This document shows positions 12,710 to 23,857 of a DNA stretch of 64,000 bases, one piece after another. Positions within the stretch are counted from its first letter, which is position 1, and each line of letters opens with the position of its first letter. A model generated the notes under the pieces. It was not told the DNA's origin. It was given only the letters and a program-made list of their open reading frames with translations, and searched no databases. This DNA is from Umbilicaria muhlenbergii (taxonomy: Eukaryota; Ascomycota; Lecanoromycetes; Umbilicariales; Umbilicariaceae). The position numbers and the translations under genes were made by a program. The stretch lies in assembly GCA_000611775.1 (NCBI GenBank), contig KK106981.1, positions 6,036,312-6,100,311 on the forward strand, written 5' to 3'.

Positions 12710-14439
12710 GGATTGCGGAGTGCCTGATCTACGAATGACGATGGATGATGAAACGAAAAGTAGACTTCTACAGATTGGGGCCACCCATTTTCAAAAGAGA
12801 CATGTTTGGAATAGTGCTATCAGAAACGGTGGATCTGCTTTTCCCGCCGCGATGTCGATCGCTATAATGTTTTGTTTTGGTCTTTGTATTCTTAGTAACT
12901 CTCGTGGTTTCATCTAATCTTCATTACATTTGCATTTTGCATTCTTGCTGTGCTTGCATTTACTTTGTTGCGTTCGAGCTCTTCCAACAACTTCAGGAGG
13001 CACAAACTCTACCGTTCGACACTTATGGAACACGCTTTGACGAACCTCATGCACACCTTACGGCAGACCCTCGCCTTCGCATCATTCGAAGGGACGCCCA
13101 TACCCCGCCTCCTATGCGCAACACCTACGCTCTTCGATTTCAATTCGCGAATTTCAGCAATATCGGACCGCAGGGGGAGATTTGCCCGGGAGGAGCCACG
13201 ATAGATCAGTTCCGTCCCAGCAACGATGACTTTCCATCATATCGGCATACTTTTCTATCTGTTCATTTTTGCGGCCTGTTATATGCTTATCAACGCTCCT
13301 TTCATACTAAGACGCTTGTTAGCGTATCTAGTTTAGTGGTAATTTATATGCATTCTACAAGAACATGCCATGTCGTCAGTCGATCTTACAATTTGATCTG
13401 CAATGTTCAACTTGATGCCTATAGCTCCCCTATGGTGTACCGACGCAACCAGACTTGGGCTCTTCCTTCGACTGTGGGTCGGGAGAAAGGGTCGTATATC
13501 ATCCTCGGCTACTTTTTGAAGCCGGCAGTGTAAGACTAACCACATAGTACTAGGGCAAACATACACACGAAAGCCATCCCAGTATTTGGGGTTTCGAAAG
13601 TAGGCTTAGAAGATTCGACGAAACGACAAAGCGCATCAGCGGTATCACTATTCGCGGTGATCTACCACGTCATGAACTGCAACCCTCCACTATGCACCAA
13701 CTCCAACGGTGGGCTCGAACAATGGTGCAACCCCAAACCTCCCGATTGCATCATCAAGTCCAGGCCGTCTGACTGTTGCGCAAAACCATGGGAACATTTC
13801 TCAAGGTCGGCGGTTCCCTGTCGCAACTTCTGCCTGCTGCCACTCTTTCCACCCAGCTCGCAGTTAAATAGAGCGAAAGAGCCCGGTCATCCGAGAGCTA
13901 CCCCACGGAGCTCCCCTTCCACGGCCGCCCTCGGGGCCATTCAAGACTGAACACCATGGGCTACATACACTAGTCAGAGTTTCACGATCTTCGCCTATGG
14001 GCGAGAAACCCAACCTTCAGCACCTAGCTGCCGATCTCCGTTCCATTCCATGTGGATCTTGAAAGGGCCATTGCATCGATACCCAATTGCTACGCAAAGA
14101 ACTCTCCGTCTGCAGACTCTTCTGATGCGTATGCCGCGTGGGCGTTGCCTCCCGCGAAACATTGGGGTTGGGTTTCGAAGTTATGCGACCCTGCTGGATT
14201 AGTGCTCGTAACCCTCGGCGCTTGTAGCTTGAAGCTTACCACCGCGTGGACTTCGGCCCCAAAGGAACAGAGAGGGAGGGAACTGGCTATATAGAGTGGG
14301 CGGACGTCATATCATGCATGGCTATAACGTTCAATTTTAATTTTCGCTTTGCTCCTGACCATTATATGTGCTTTACTCTCGATGGAACCCTAAGCGACCA
14401 TTACCGAGCCACGTATACGACATTTCCACTCATGTTACC
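12710..14439. other. 1.7 kb intergenic stretch
   Basis: This contains the 3' end of the RNA-binding gene and the promoter of the secreted-protein gene. An open frame at 12877-13533 has no recognisable domain and looks accidental. Nothing else was seen. Confidence 0.5.
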
Positions 14440-15154
14440 ATGCGACCCCTCAACCTATCTATGCTGTTCATCATTCTATTCTCCTTCACCGAGCTCGGCC
14501 TCACCATCCCACTCACCCCCGACGCCAGCCCTCCCTCCCTAACCACTCGAGGCCGATTCTGCGACAACGCCCCCCAGACCGTCGCCGGCACGTAAGTACC
14601 CCAACCGCCCGCGCTCCCCCCTTCCCCAACCCACAGCCCCTTCTCCCACCCTCAGCAGCACCACCCGCCAGCACCACCACCGCAACCACCAACCACCCCA
14701 TCAGCTAACACCCCCCCCTTCCCCACACAGCCACCTCTCCCCACGCGCGCTTTCCCCTCGCACCACCCCGCAGCGCCCCCGCCGCGCCCTCCCCGCCCCC
14801 ATAGTCTGGTGCGTCCCCAACAGCAGCACCTACCTAATAATCCTGCTCCAATCACGCATGCCCGGGATCGCGATCCTGCAATTCCTCAACGACGCGTACA
14901 ACATCCTGACGTCGCACATCAGCGCGGCGGGGGACGGGGTGATCGCGGCCGGGCAGTGGAGTCTGGAGGTCAACGGCATCGGCATGCGGACGGTGAATAC
15001 GAATAACCACCAGCAGACGTGGGGGGTGCTCGGGGCGGCGGTGGAGGGGCTGAGTCATTATTTTTATAACAATCAGGATAGGTTTGGGGGGGTGTATTTT
15101 TATATTTTTGATGGGGGGGTGGAGGTGGGGCAGGGGAGTTTGGGGCCGCTTTGA
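14440..15154 (+). CDS. Small secreted protein of unknown function (intact paralog)
   Basis: Exons 14440-14591 and 14731-15154 give 191 residues. The start at 14440 is chosen because it places a signal-peptide-like stretch (MLFIILFSFTELGLTIP) at the N-terminus, as in the fragment at 175. The mature part begins with a proline/threonine-rich segment, then FCDNAPQTVAGT, a basic RPRRALPAP stretch and a C-terminal domain with VWCVPNSST, LQFLNDAYNIL, NNHQQTWGVLGAAVEGL and YIFDGGVEVGQG. Cysteines are few, so it is not a typical cysteine-rich effector. The basic stretch could be a processing site, which is inference. I do not recognise the family. The strand is strongly C-rich at the 5' side and G-rich at the 3' side. 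A truncated paralog lies at the window's left edge. Confidence 0.75.
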
Positions 15155-16151
15155 GGGATGGGGAGGAGGGGGGGCGGGAAGGTGGAAGGGGGGAGGTTTG
15201 GCGATACCCTCGTTTGATATAGGGCGTTAGTAATGAGGTCGATCTCTGTGCGCTCACGGCGGAAAAGTCATGGGCGGAAGTCGCGGGTGGCTAAAGGAAC
15301 ACTCTTATCTATTTCTCCCTGCTGATACAGCAAAGTCGTACCGTTCGCGCGCCTTGCCCTCTACTACCTTAATGGATTGAGTCCATAGTTTTTCCCCTCA
15401 TATCCACCAACCACTGCCCTCACGAGCCGTTCCAACCTCTGCACTCCCATCCTCCATGAGCAACATGTCTCGTCCATTTCCCGCAACCTCATCCCCCAAA
15501 CTTTCCGGATGTGAGAACGGCGAAGCTCCGGTGGGTCGGTCCGGCGTCGAGAAGAAACATCACTGATGCGATAATGGTATCACTCTTCGTTTGCGACATC
15601 GTTCGGACTTCGCACCACAGTGCTTTGTTGGAGCATCTCAAGCATTCCTTTCTTCAGCATCACGCAGCCCTGTCGCGGGAAGCTGGAAGGAAAGGCGAGG
15701 AGTGTTCTATGGTTGATAGAGCGCGCCGAGATGGATCCCCTCGTCACCATAAACTCGGGGCTGTTAAGCCGGAGGTTTCGAACCCTTCTCGCTTCCACAC
15801 TGGCATTCATATTGCCCCAATAAGCCCTGCCGTAGCGGCCGGTGGCGTGGCTGGGCCATCGGAGCTTGTGCTTTTGCTTGTTCATCCCTTTGGAGGTCAC
15901 CTGGTAGGCTGTCAATGCTCGGGTCTGCACGAAATGGGGGTCGTGAGTGGCGTTGGGTTTGCTGCTTTGCCACTTTAGAGTCTCGGAATGTGCTCTGTGC
16001 GAAATCTGCGATTCGAAAATCCTGGCACAACCTGTACGTCATGTTTGGGTACGACGTTCAATGGACTAGTATAGCCTTTGTCAAATTCAGTATGCGTCAT
16101 GATAGAAAAGACAGCTACCTCCAGCAATGTAGCTAAAATGGTAGGCCTTGG
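15155..16151. other. 1 kb intergenic stretch
   Basis: Open frames of up to 155 codons (15511-15978) occur on both strands without recognisable domains. I see no gene, RNA or repeat here. Confidence 0.4.
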
Positions 16152-17084
16152 TCAACGCTGACTGCAGCTTGCAGAGTATGGCTCGCCCATGGCATTAATT
16201 CTTTGAACAAGGTCGTATGTGATGTCCCGCTCCCGGTGCCTTTCGATCGACAAAGATACATGCAGCTGTGAGATGTGTGAGAGTTTCCCTAATTCAAGGA
16301 ACGGCCGAATCCAGCCATTAGAGATACCGAGATCCTTGACCTCAATGTCCGCAATAGCGAAATCGATCACCAGGCGTTGAACCTTCATGTGTGCGACAAG
16401 ATTGGCGAACTCCCTCACTCTGGTGTTATAAAGCTGAAGCCACTCAGACCAAACCCTCTCTTCGTCGGCAGGGGTGAGCCAGAGTTGCCTTCTGCTCAGA
16501 GGTCGGGTACCCCATATCTTCAATGTCTGAATAGCATTCCGCGCAGAAGGAGTCAGCGCCGACAGAAAGCTGACAACGTCAACTGGAGAGGGCCTTGTGG
16601 TATTGATCCAGAAGGAGAACGCACTATTACCGTAAAAGATAGAGGAGGTTTCGTAATGGATCTGACGGCAGACACGCAGAATGGCCGTATCAGTTTTGTG
16701 GTATTCGAGATATCTCTGGTAGCCATAAATTTCATCTTCAAACCCACAGTGGCAGTACTCGTCCGTATTGATGTCCCCAAGTCTGCATTGAATATGCCGG
16801 GTCTCCAATCGATGGAGTGGACAAACCAGACTTTCAAATAGCTGAGACTGACTGCTGCATTGATTACAGTGCGTATGGTGGTAAGGGTTCGTACAATTCC
16901 CGGGACTCAAAAGCTCGTTACCGGACACCAATCCAAAATAATCACAAATCCGGTTTCCAGGACGCCACTTGAGAGTGGGAGCACTGAGAAGGTGGAAGAG
17001 CGTTCCTGGAGGAGGGAGCAAGTAACTGAAGATACGATTCCGAAGTTCGCCAGGGAGGCGTAGGAACGGTGAGTCGTTTTCCAT
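16152..17084 (-). CDS. 2EXR/F-box-like domain protein
   Basis: A single-exon gene of 310 residues. It opens FLRLPGELRNRIFSYLL, the hallmark of the fungal 2EXR (F-box-like) family, and later has AILRVCRQIHYETSSIFYGN, the second conserved block. Between them is a cysteine/histidine-rich loop (NPYHHTHCNQC, CPLHRLETRHIQC, YCHCGFEDE) that could bind a metal, although this is only a pattern. The C-terminal half carries the beta-rich segment common in these proteins (VQRLVIDFAI, SHISQLHVSLSI). Function is unknown; some F-box-like proteins recruit substrates to ubiquitin ligases, but nothing here proves that. It is one of six 2EXR units in the window. About 770 bases of uninformative sequence separate it from EMC7 downstream. 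Confidence 0.8.
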   Translation of the reverse strand: MENDSPFLRLPGELRNRIFSYLLPPPGTLFHLLSAPTLKWRPGNRICDYFGLVSGNELLSPGNCTNPYHHTHCNQCSSQSQLFESLVCPLHRLETRHIQCRLGDINTDEYCHCGFEDEIYGYQRYLEYHKTDTAILRVCRQIHYETSSIFYGNSAFSFWINTTRPSPVDVVSFLSALTPSARNAIQTLKIWGTRPLSRRQLWLTPADEERVWSEWLQLYNTRVREFANLVAHMKVQRLVIDFAIADIEVKDLGISNGWIRPFLELGKLSHISQLHVSLSIERHRERDITYDLVQRINAMGEPYSASCSQR

Positions 17085-17851
17085 AAGGAAGGGCTAAGGA
17101 AAGGTAGAAAGACTGAGTTGGAGGTAACAAAAGAAAAGTGAGGCACAATGGAAGATCTTTGGAAATACTGACGAAAAAGCTGGGGAGAGCTCGAAGATAG
17201 ATGCAAAGTTGGAAGGTAAATGCCTCAGGCATACCAAGTAACCTATCAATGAGCAAGTAGAAGCGCTCTCAGAGGCCCATGATAGTATAACAGTACAGAC
17301 CGTACTCCCGCAACTCAACCCAGCAGAGCGAGTTGCTGGCATCTATCTCGATGAAGGATTCGAGTACAGACGGTTCTCCAAAGTGTAGGAGTAGGAATCG
17401 ACAGCCCCTCACGAACAGTCCAAGCTATGTATTTATCATCCACGCTCGATGTAAGTTACAGAGGTAATACCAATCTTACTTCATAAATGTAAGAACTAGC
17501 GCCGATTCTGTCAACGACACGGTCGAGCATCTCCCTTCAGACAAGTTGTATACCAGGCCGAGTTTCGCCCATCAAACCAATCCTGTCATGGAAGTGATAT
17601 TTTCCGAAACCAATCCCCGCGCTGGCTTCCCTTCAGAGTTCTACGCTTCTCAACGATGAGAGCTCGCCAAGCCCCGGTACCTTCCCGTCATCACCCGTAA
17701 TCTATCTTAGCGCGTATGCAAAGCAGAGCCTCACCAACAATCCAGTCCCTCCCAGTCCCAAACAGCCAACCCACCATCTCACCACCACCGCCCACCCACC
17801 CACCTCCTCAGCATCACCACCTCACCCTCCCCTCCCTCTCAGCTCCCCACC

Positions 17852-18852
17852 ATGCACCTCACCTCTCTCCCCCTCCTCTCCATCCTTTCCCTCCCCCTCC
17901 TCACCCTCCTCACCCTCCCCACCCTAATCCTCTCCGCCACACTCCACCTCCACCTCCCACCCACCACCCTCCTCCCCACCCCCTCCACCCTCCCGCCCTC
18001 CACATCCGCAACCCTATCCACGCACTCCTCCCTGCACCCACCCCTCACGGCCCTCCTCCGCCGCAGCAACACCTTCACATTCCCGAACCTACCTCCGGGG
18101 TCCTACCTGCTCGACATCTACAGTCGGGACCACACCTTCCCCGCCTACCGTGTCGACGTGATGGCATCCAGTCCCGAAAGCAGCGTCGGAGGGCCAGAGA
18201 AGATAGAAATCCACCAAACATTCCGGGGCAACCCGTGGGAGAACCTGGGGGAGAAAGTCGGCGAAGGGGTCGGGGTGTGTAGCGTGGAGGTGCGGGCGGT
18301 GGGGACGAAGGGGTTTTATGAGGAGAGGGGGGGATGTGCGTTTGCCTCCATCCCCTCCCTTTGCGCTTGCACTACGCTACACTACTACAGAGGTGCACGG
18401 TGTGCTAACACAAATGTTACAGTCTCGCCACTAAGTCTCCTCCAAAACCCAATGATCCTCCTCGCAGTAGTAGGGTTCGGGTTAATGATCGGGATGCCCT
18501 ACCTCATCGACAGCAGTACGTTCCCCTCTCCTCCCTTATCCAGTTCCTCCTTGCCCTCTATCCCCTCCTACAACCTACAACCACTGAAACCGGGACTGGG
18601 GCGATGTGATTGGAATTTTGGGATTTTGGCATCTAAGCCAAGCTGATCGAACCACACACAGTGGATCCGGAGATGAAAAAGGAATTCGAGGAACATCAGA
18701 AGAAGAGCCCGTTGAGCGGGGCGTTGGGCAGTGGAGCGGCGGGGGGGAATCCGTTGCAGAACTTTGATATGGCGGCGTGGATGGCGGGGACGCCGGCGAA
18801 GAGTGGGGGTGGTGAGGGCGAAGGGGGTGCGAGGACGAGGAGGAGGAATTGA
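17852..18852 (+). CDS. EMC7: ER membrane protein complex subunit 7
   Basis: Exons 17852-18335, 18423-18515 and 18662-18852 join to 255 residues. EMC7 (Sop4 in yeast) is a lumenal-domain subunit of the ER membrane protein complex, which inserts tail-anchored and multi-pass proteins. Seen here: a signal-peptide-like start (LLTLLTLPTLILSATL), a beta-sandwich segment with FTFPNLPPGSYLLDIYSRDH and FPAYRVDV, the post-domain block FRGNPWENLGEK, a single membrane span (NPMILLAVVGFGLMIGMPYL) and a cytosolic tail (DPEMKKEFEEHQKKSPLSG) typical of the family. The third exon adds a G-rich segment ending RTRRRN. Length fits the family. Donors are GTGCGT and GTACGT. The first exon is extremely C-rich, which makes the opposite strand look open but meaningless. 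Confidence 0.92.
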
Positions 18853-19198
18853 GGATGGATGCGGATGGGAGGGCTTTGTACCGGTAGAGTCGCCACTAAG
18901 ATTCACGTTGGTCTCTGTAGCGCATGTGTGTGGCCAAAATGGAACCTCGACTGCTTAATACGTTTGCGTTCTTTGATGATCTCAATTGCTTCAAGGAATG
19001 GTTCCCCCTCTCATCCACTTGAAAGTCATTCTTATTAGCCTATCCGTTAGTCAAGCTTCAGGAACCGCGTCCCATGCCTTTCCCATTAACCTTGCAATCC
19101 AGTGTCAAGGTGTCTCCGTTCGGCACCTCGAGCCCAACGTCGCCACTACCCTTGCCCAAGGCTGATGGTTAGGGAGCTATGACAGCCTTCTGAATCCT

Positions 19199-19966
19199 TT
19201 AAAAAGCCAATTGAGCACATGCAGCAGCTGTAATGTCTTCCAACATTGCTCTCGCTTCGGGCATTCTGCACTGTTGGATGAGAACGATCGCTTTGTTGAA
19301 TTGCTCCTCCTCGTCCCCGCTTGCATACCCGGTAACCTTCACCTCCCGCGGTAGGCCCAAGTTTCGCTTGCGAACTGCCGTAGACGACGTGTGGATAAAC
19401 CGGTCGAGCATCAAACAGATGATCACGCCCACTTCCCGACAACAGCCAATCGGGCAATGACACTAGGAGAAATCAATGTCCAAGCATTCGACATGCGATA
19501 AAAAGGGGGCCGATCAACCCGACGACTTTCCGACTCCAATCAGGCAACAGTCTCTTCGTAAGAGCGGCATGCAGCTGCACTGTCCTCTCTCGTCTCGAAC
19601 CTTGCAATCCCTCGCCTTTCTCAGGCGTTTCTTGAAACCTTTCTCTGGTGATGAAAATCGTGCCGACTGAAAAGGGTTCGTATGTGGCGGAATTGTTTCC
19701 GGTGGTGTTGTCAGAAGGAAAACTCCGCTGGACTTCGCGGTCCACTGAGCATCAGCCAAACGTTGCCCCCGTACAGTATATCTCTCGCCTCTGCCTCGAT
19801 CCACGGATGAACAAGCAAAAGAGCGACAGCTGGCTTGACGACTGGTGTGTTTCCGGCGGACTTCCACTCGTGGGCGGTTGGGAATGGATCGATCTTCGCC
19901 GACGATCAAGCAGGACTCGTAGATGCGCTTGCGGACGCTCCTCGGCAATACCAAGAAGTGAGGCAT
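19199..19966 (-). pseudogene. Decayed 2EXR/F-box-like gene
   Basis: From 19966 the minus strand reads MPHFLVLPRSVRKRIYESCL, closely matching the start of the intact gene at 59047-60054 (MAHFLALPPEIRGMIYKYCL). After about 23 codons (near 19897) the sensible frame shifts by one base and reads KIDPFPTAHEWKSAG, then VALLLVHPWIEAEARDILYG, the second 2EXR block. It then meets a stop near the segment PAEFSF. Further frames pick up family-like sequence to 19199 (LGLPREVKVTGYASGDEEEQ, compare GLPDNLVITGCLEDGDEM in the intact gene). No introns repair these breaks at plausible splice sites. The gene is best read as a host pseudogene with at least two or three disruptions. Confidence 0.65.
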
Positions 19967-20577
19967 GTTGGTGGAACGAAAAGTGGTTCAAGTGTCGAAA
20001 GCTTTACCAAGTTTCTGTCAGCATTGTTACTTCGGGCGCTGTTAAAGGGCTCACCCTACCGAGGATCCTGAACTTCACGACTTTTGTTGATAATGGTCGG
20101 AGTCAATTCCTGCGGCATTGTACACCAATAGTGGAACTGACACCGTGGACAGTTGACCCTGCGGTCGTCATCAACATCGATGTGATGAATGGCTGCGATG
20201 ACAATGGTAAGCCCTTAAGGTCCACGGAGATACGGTCAGTTCTGGTTGTTTGGAAGAAGTGAGGTGAACTGAAGTAAGATGAAATCAAGCAACTCTGGTC
20301 CAAGCTTCACCCGTTGGCTAAGCAAGCCCTAAGTTGAGCATTACCTGTCTACCTTACAGAAGGAAGTATGTAGAGTTCAAAAGAAAGTAATACTGCTTTG
20401 AGGTATTGTCGCAGAAATGATTGAGAGAAAGCTCACGGACAAGTGTTTGAAGATATCGATACCTACAAATACACAGTAGAGCGGTAGCATGCAAGAGCAG
20501 GAAGATCCACCGCCTGAGCAGTCCAAATTGACTCTAGAGAGATCCCCTCCGATATCCTGATTTAGTCTGGCTATCAG

Positions 20578-22950
20578 CTATAACGTCGACTCGAGCGCAA
20601 GTACCTGTAGTTTTTGTCCCGGTCAGCTTTCCTGGACCCACAGAGTTTCAGTTTCAAGGAGTACTCACAATCGCCGTCCTCGTTGGGATATAAACCTGCG
20701 TAAAGTTCTTCCTTCCATTCCACTCAAAAGGCGTAGTGAAGAACCTTGTCGCCTTGTCGTTCCGGCCGAACCCACCATATGCCTGATCATCGGTATCCAG
20801 CACGATCCGATACGTACCACTCTGCTCAACGCCAACGCGGTAATCCGCGAAACTCTGTGTAGGGTGGAAATTGAAGATCCACAGTAAGCCCGCGCGTTCA
20901 AATACAATGACTTTGTCCTTTTCGTTCTTGAGGCTCACGTAAGCCTGCTCCGCGTGCAGCCAGCCGTATTTCTCCTCGGTCCATTGCATGGCACTATCGA
21001 ACTCGTTCAAGAACTTGTAGCGTAGGAGATCGTCGTCGGGGAGATTGAACTGGCGACGGGCGTACCAAAAGCTGTTGTCGTTGCCAGCACGAGGGAAGTC
21101 AAGCCATTCCGGATGACCGAACTCGTTGCCTTCGAAGTTGAGATATCCTTCGCCACCGAGGCCATGGGTGATTAGACGAATCATTTTGTGCAGCGAGAGC
21201 CCGCGCTCGATAACAGGGGTGTATTCGGAAATTTTAGACATGTTAGTATAGAGTTGTGAGTCGCAGAGCCACATGAGGAGGGACTTGTCGCCGACGAGCC
21301 TGTTGGAGCTGTTAGCACCGGTTGCATGGAAGTTTGATGAGAACTTACGCTTGGTCATGACTTTCTGCATAAGCTATAGTCTTCTCCCCGTGCCGTCGGT
21401 TGGTTAAAGTGAAACATAGGGCTCCCATGTCCCATTCTGAGTCCTCCTTCTCCTTCAGCCATTTGATGTACATATCTGGTATTGCCATGGCGAGTCGATA
21501 ATCGAAGCCAACGCCCCCTATCGACAGAGGAACGCACAATGCTGGCATTCCCGAGACATCCTCTGCAATGGTTATGCAATGTGGGTACAGCTTGTGCAAC
21601 ATCTCGTTTGCCAACATTAGGTAGACCACTCCATCTTCGTCAACGTTCGGTCCAAAGTATTCGTGGTAGCCTCCTGAAAAGCCACTGCGAACGTCAGCAT
21701 CGCCATGGACAAAAGGGAGGGCTCACTTACGTTCCAATGCCGTGATGGGTATATAGCATGCTCGTAACCCCGTCAAATCGAAAGCCGTCGAACTGGTACT
21801 CGTCCATCCAAAATCGCAAGTTAGACAGCAAAAAGCGCAAAACCTCATGATGTCCGTAATTGAACAGTCGGCTATCCCAGAGCTCGTGTCGTCCCTTTTT
21901 GCCTTCATGAAAATAAAGATGGTCCGATCCATCGAACTCATTGAGACCGTCTAGTACATTCTTCGAGGCGTGACTATGGACGACGTCCAATAGTACGGTT
22001 ATTCCCATACCATGGGCTGTATCTATCAGTTCTTTGAGATCGTCAGGCGTACCGAATCGACTGCTCGCAGCGAAGAAACTGTTGACCTGGTATCCGAAAC
22101 TTGCATAGTATGCGTGCTCCATAATTGCCATCAGTTGAATGACATTGTATCCAAGATGCTTTATTCTCGGCAGCACGTTTTCGGTGAACTCCTTGTACGT
22201 GGTGATCCGAAGTTCAGGTGACGATATACCGACGTGTGCTTCGTAAATGCGGACGCTCTTGGGTTTCGGAGGTTTCTGGTTTTTGAAGACGTATCGTTCG
22301 CTCTTTGGGGGGTTCCAGAATATGCCCTCGTAAAGAGTGGATACGGAAAGGTCTTGCGTGACTCGCATAACCCAGGCTGGGATACGCTCTATACGTTCTC
22401 CGGAAGGTGTAACCATCGAAATCTAGTGCAAAGGTTTAGTGATGTGGACTAGTAAGGGTAGGGCATTCGACCATACCTTGACCTTGGTGTTGTGAGGTAT
22501 CGCAGGCTGCCCATCTTTTGCCGGCAGGGTGACTTCCCAGACACCGTAGTTATCTCTCTTCATCGGCGTAGCTTCTCTATTCCATCCATCTAACGATTGT
22601 TCATCGTCAGCAACTCTCTCTGTGCAGTGGAGTAGGGGGTCTTGATACTGAAATCTCCGATCAGATGTGCTTGCGTAGCATTTGGCGCCCATTCCCGATA
22701 CGTGATATCCCCGTTGTCATGGACACTGAAGCCATACTTCTCCCAGCCCCTACTGAACTTTTCGAGGCCACCTTCGGTCTCGTCGATAGTCTTTATCCAC
22801 TTCTGCGCGTGGCTGTATCTGCTTCTTAGGGCATCTTTGAATGGCGAGAGCCAGGGATCCAATTGGACAACACCTGAAACCGTCAAATATGCTGGTTTGA
22901 TATGTAAGGGGTAGACCTTTACCCGTGCCATCCTCTGGCTGGCTCGCCAT
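20578..22950 (-). CDS. GLC3: 1,4-alpha-glucan (glycogen) branching enzyme
   Basis: Seven exons: 22950-22923, 22873-22649, 22589-22477, 22422-21731, 21684-21349, 21299-20669, 20604-20578. They join to 683 residues, the usual fungal length. The enzyme makes alpha-1,6 branches in glycogen (GH13 family, cytosol). Seen: an N-terminal CBM48 region ([20 protein letters not shown]), then the GH13 motifs: region [11 protein letters not shown], region [12 protein letters not shown] with the nucleophile Asp, region [11 protein letters not shown] with the acid Glu, region IV ESHDQA. The C-terminal beta domain includes [12 protein letters not shown]. The start at 22950 is set by [10 protein letters not shown], spliced to VVQLDPWL. 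The last exon codes only nine residues plus the stop. It is divergent from the mitochondrial ClpX gene across about 0.9 kb. Confidence 0.96.
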
Positions 22951-23857
22951 CTTGCGCAATGGCAGGTACAAAAGGGCGCCGTCGAGGCAACGAGCTTGCT
23001 TGCGGGCGAAGCTTCTCGAGGGAGGAAGACTCTCGGACTTATCAGGTACTTGTACCAGTTATTTGCTTCGTATAGAGTCGCAGACAGCTCAAGAGGAGAA
23101 GGAGTTGGGCGTCAATGGACCTGGCAGTTGGAGTGCTTGACCCTGGCCGCCTGGATCCGGTGAAGCTTTTGGCGGGGTTGCGCATCTTCCCCACCATGGG
23201 CCTGAGTAGTAGTAGTCGACAAAGTTTCGATTTGGTCGGGCCCAACTGACCCTACGCAGGCGCCCACTCAACCGGCGCCGGCCAACAGAAAGACCTCGTT
23301 CGGCCAAGGCCAGTGGATGTCATTGTGCATGTAAGGTAGTACTTGGATCGCTGGCCTTTACTCCCACGCAATTCGCACTCGCCCCTCACGCTCGTTTCCG
23401 CTCTTGACTGCTGCTGCCGAGACCAATCAGCACGGAAGGGTCACGTGCGACCAGGCTCCCCGTATCTGTCCGGTATGGGGTAGTCTAGCGTATGGGAGCA
23501 TTGCAATCTTCCCATACCACCTCGGACGATGAGCAATCCTGAAGGCTTGTGACAAGATAGTGGCAAGATAGCGACAAGATCGTGACTCGATTGTGTCGAC
23601 ATGGCCATAGGTCGTGCTACAACTCGTACTCCGTAGAAGCTCGAATGCATCAGTGATTGGCTTGCGAGTCGTCGGCCGGCTGTCGGACCGCAGCATCGTT
23701 GCCCCGCGAAGCGACAGCTATCAACTCCTCCTCAGGCCTCGCCAGTAGAAGCCGTGCAGTGCAGGCCATCCGACCCGGCCTGGATGCCCCGTGATAGACA
23801 GCAGGATCCTCCCATCAGTGAAATACTCCAGGTCCTGCTGTCGGCGCTTTATACACC
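22951..23857. promoter_or_regulatory. Shared 0.9-kb upstream region of GLC3 and MCX1
   Basis: The two genes are divergent and this is their only upstream space. No open frame with recognisable content lies in it. I see no clear TATA box. The section near 23530-23590 contains short direct repeats of GACAAGAT(A/C)GTG-like sequence. Confidence 0.4.

Noticed and set aside
12877-13533. 218-codon plus-strand open frame downstream of the RNA-binding gene
   Set aside because: No recognisable motif, mixed composition, and it lies in the 3' flank of a clear gene. Probably chance.
19648-20262. 204-codon plus-strand open frame
   Set aside because: It is antisense to the decayed 2EXR gene, whose minus-strand reading makes much better protein sense.
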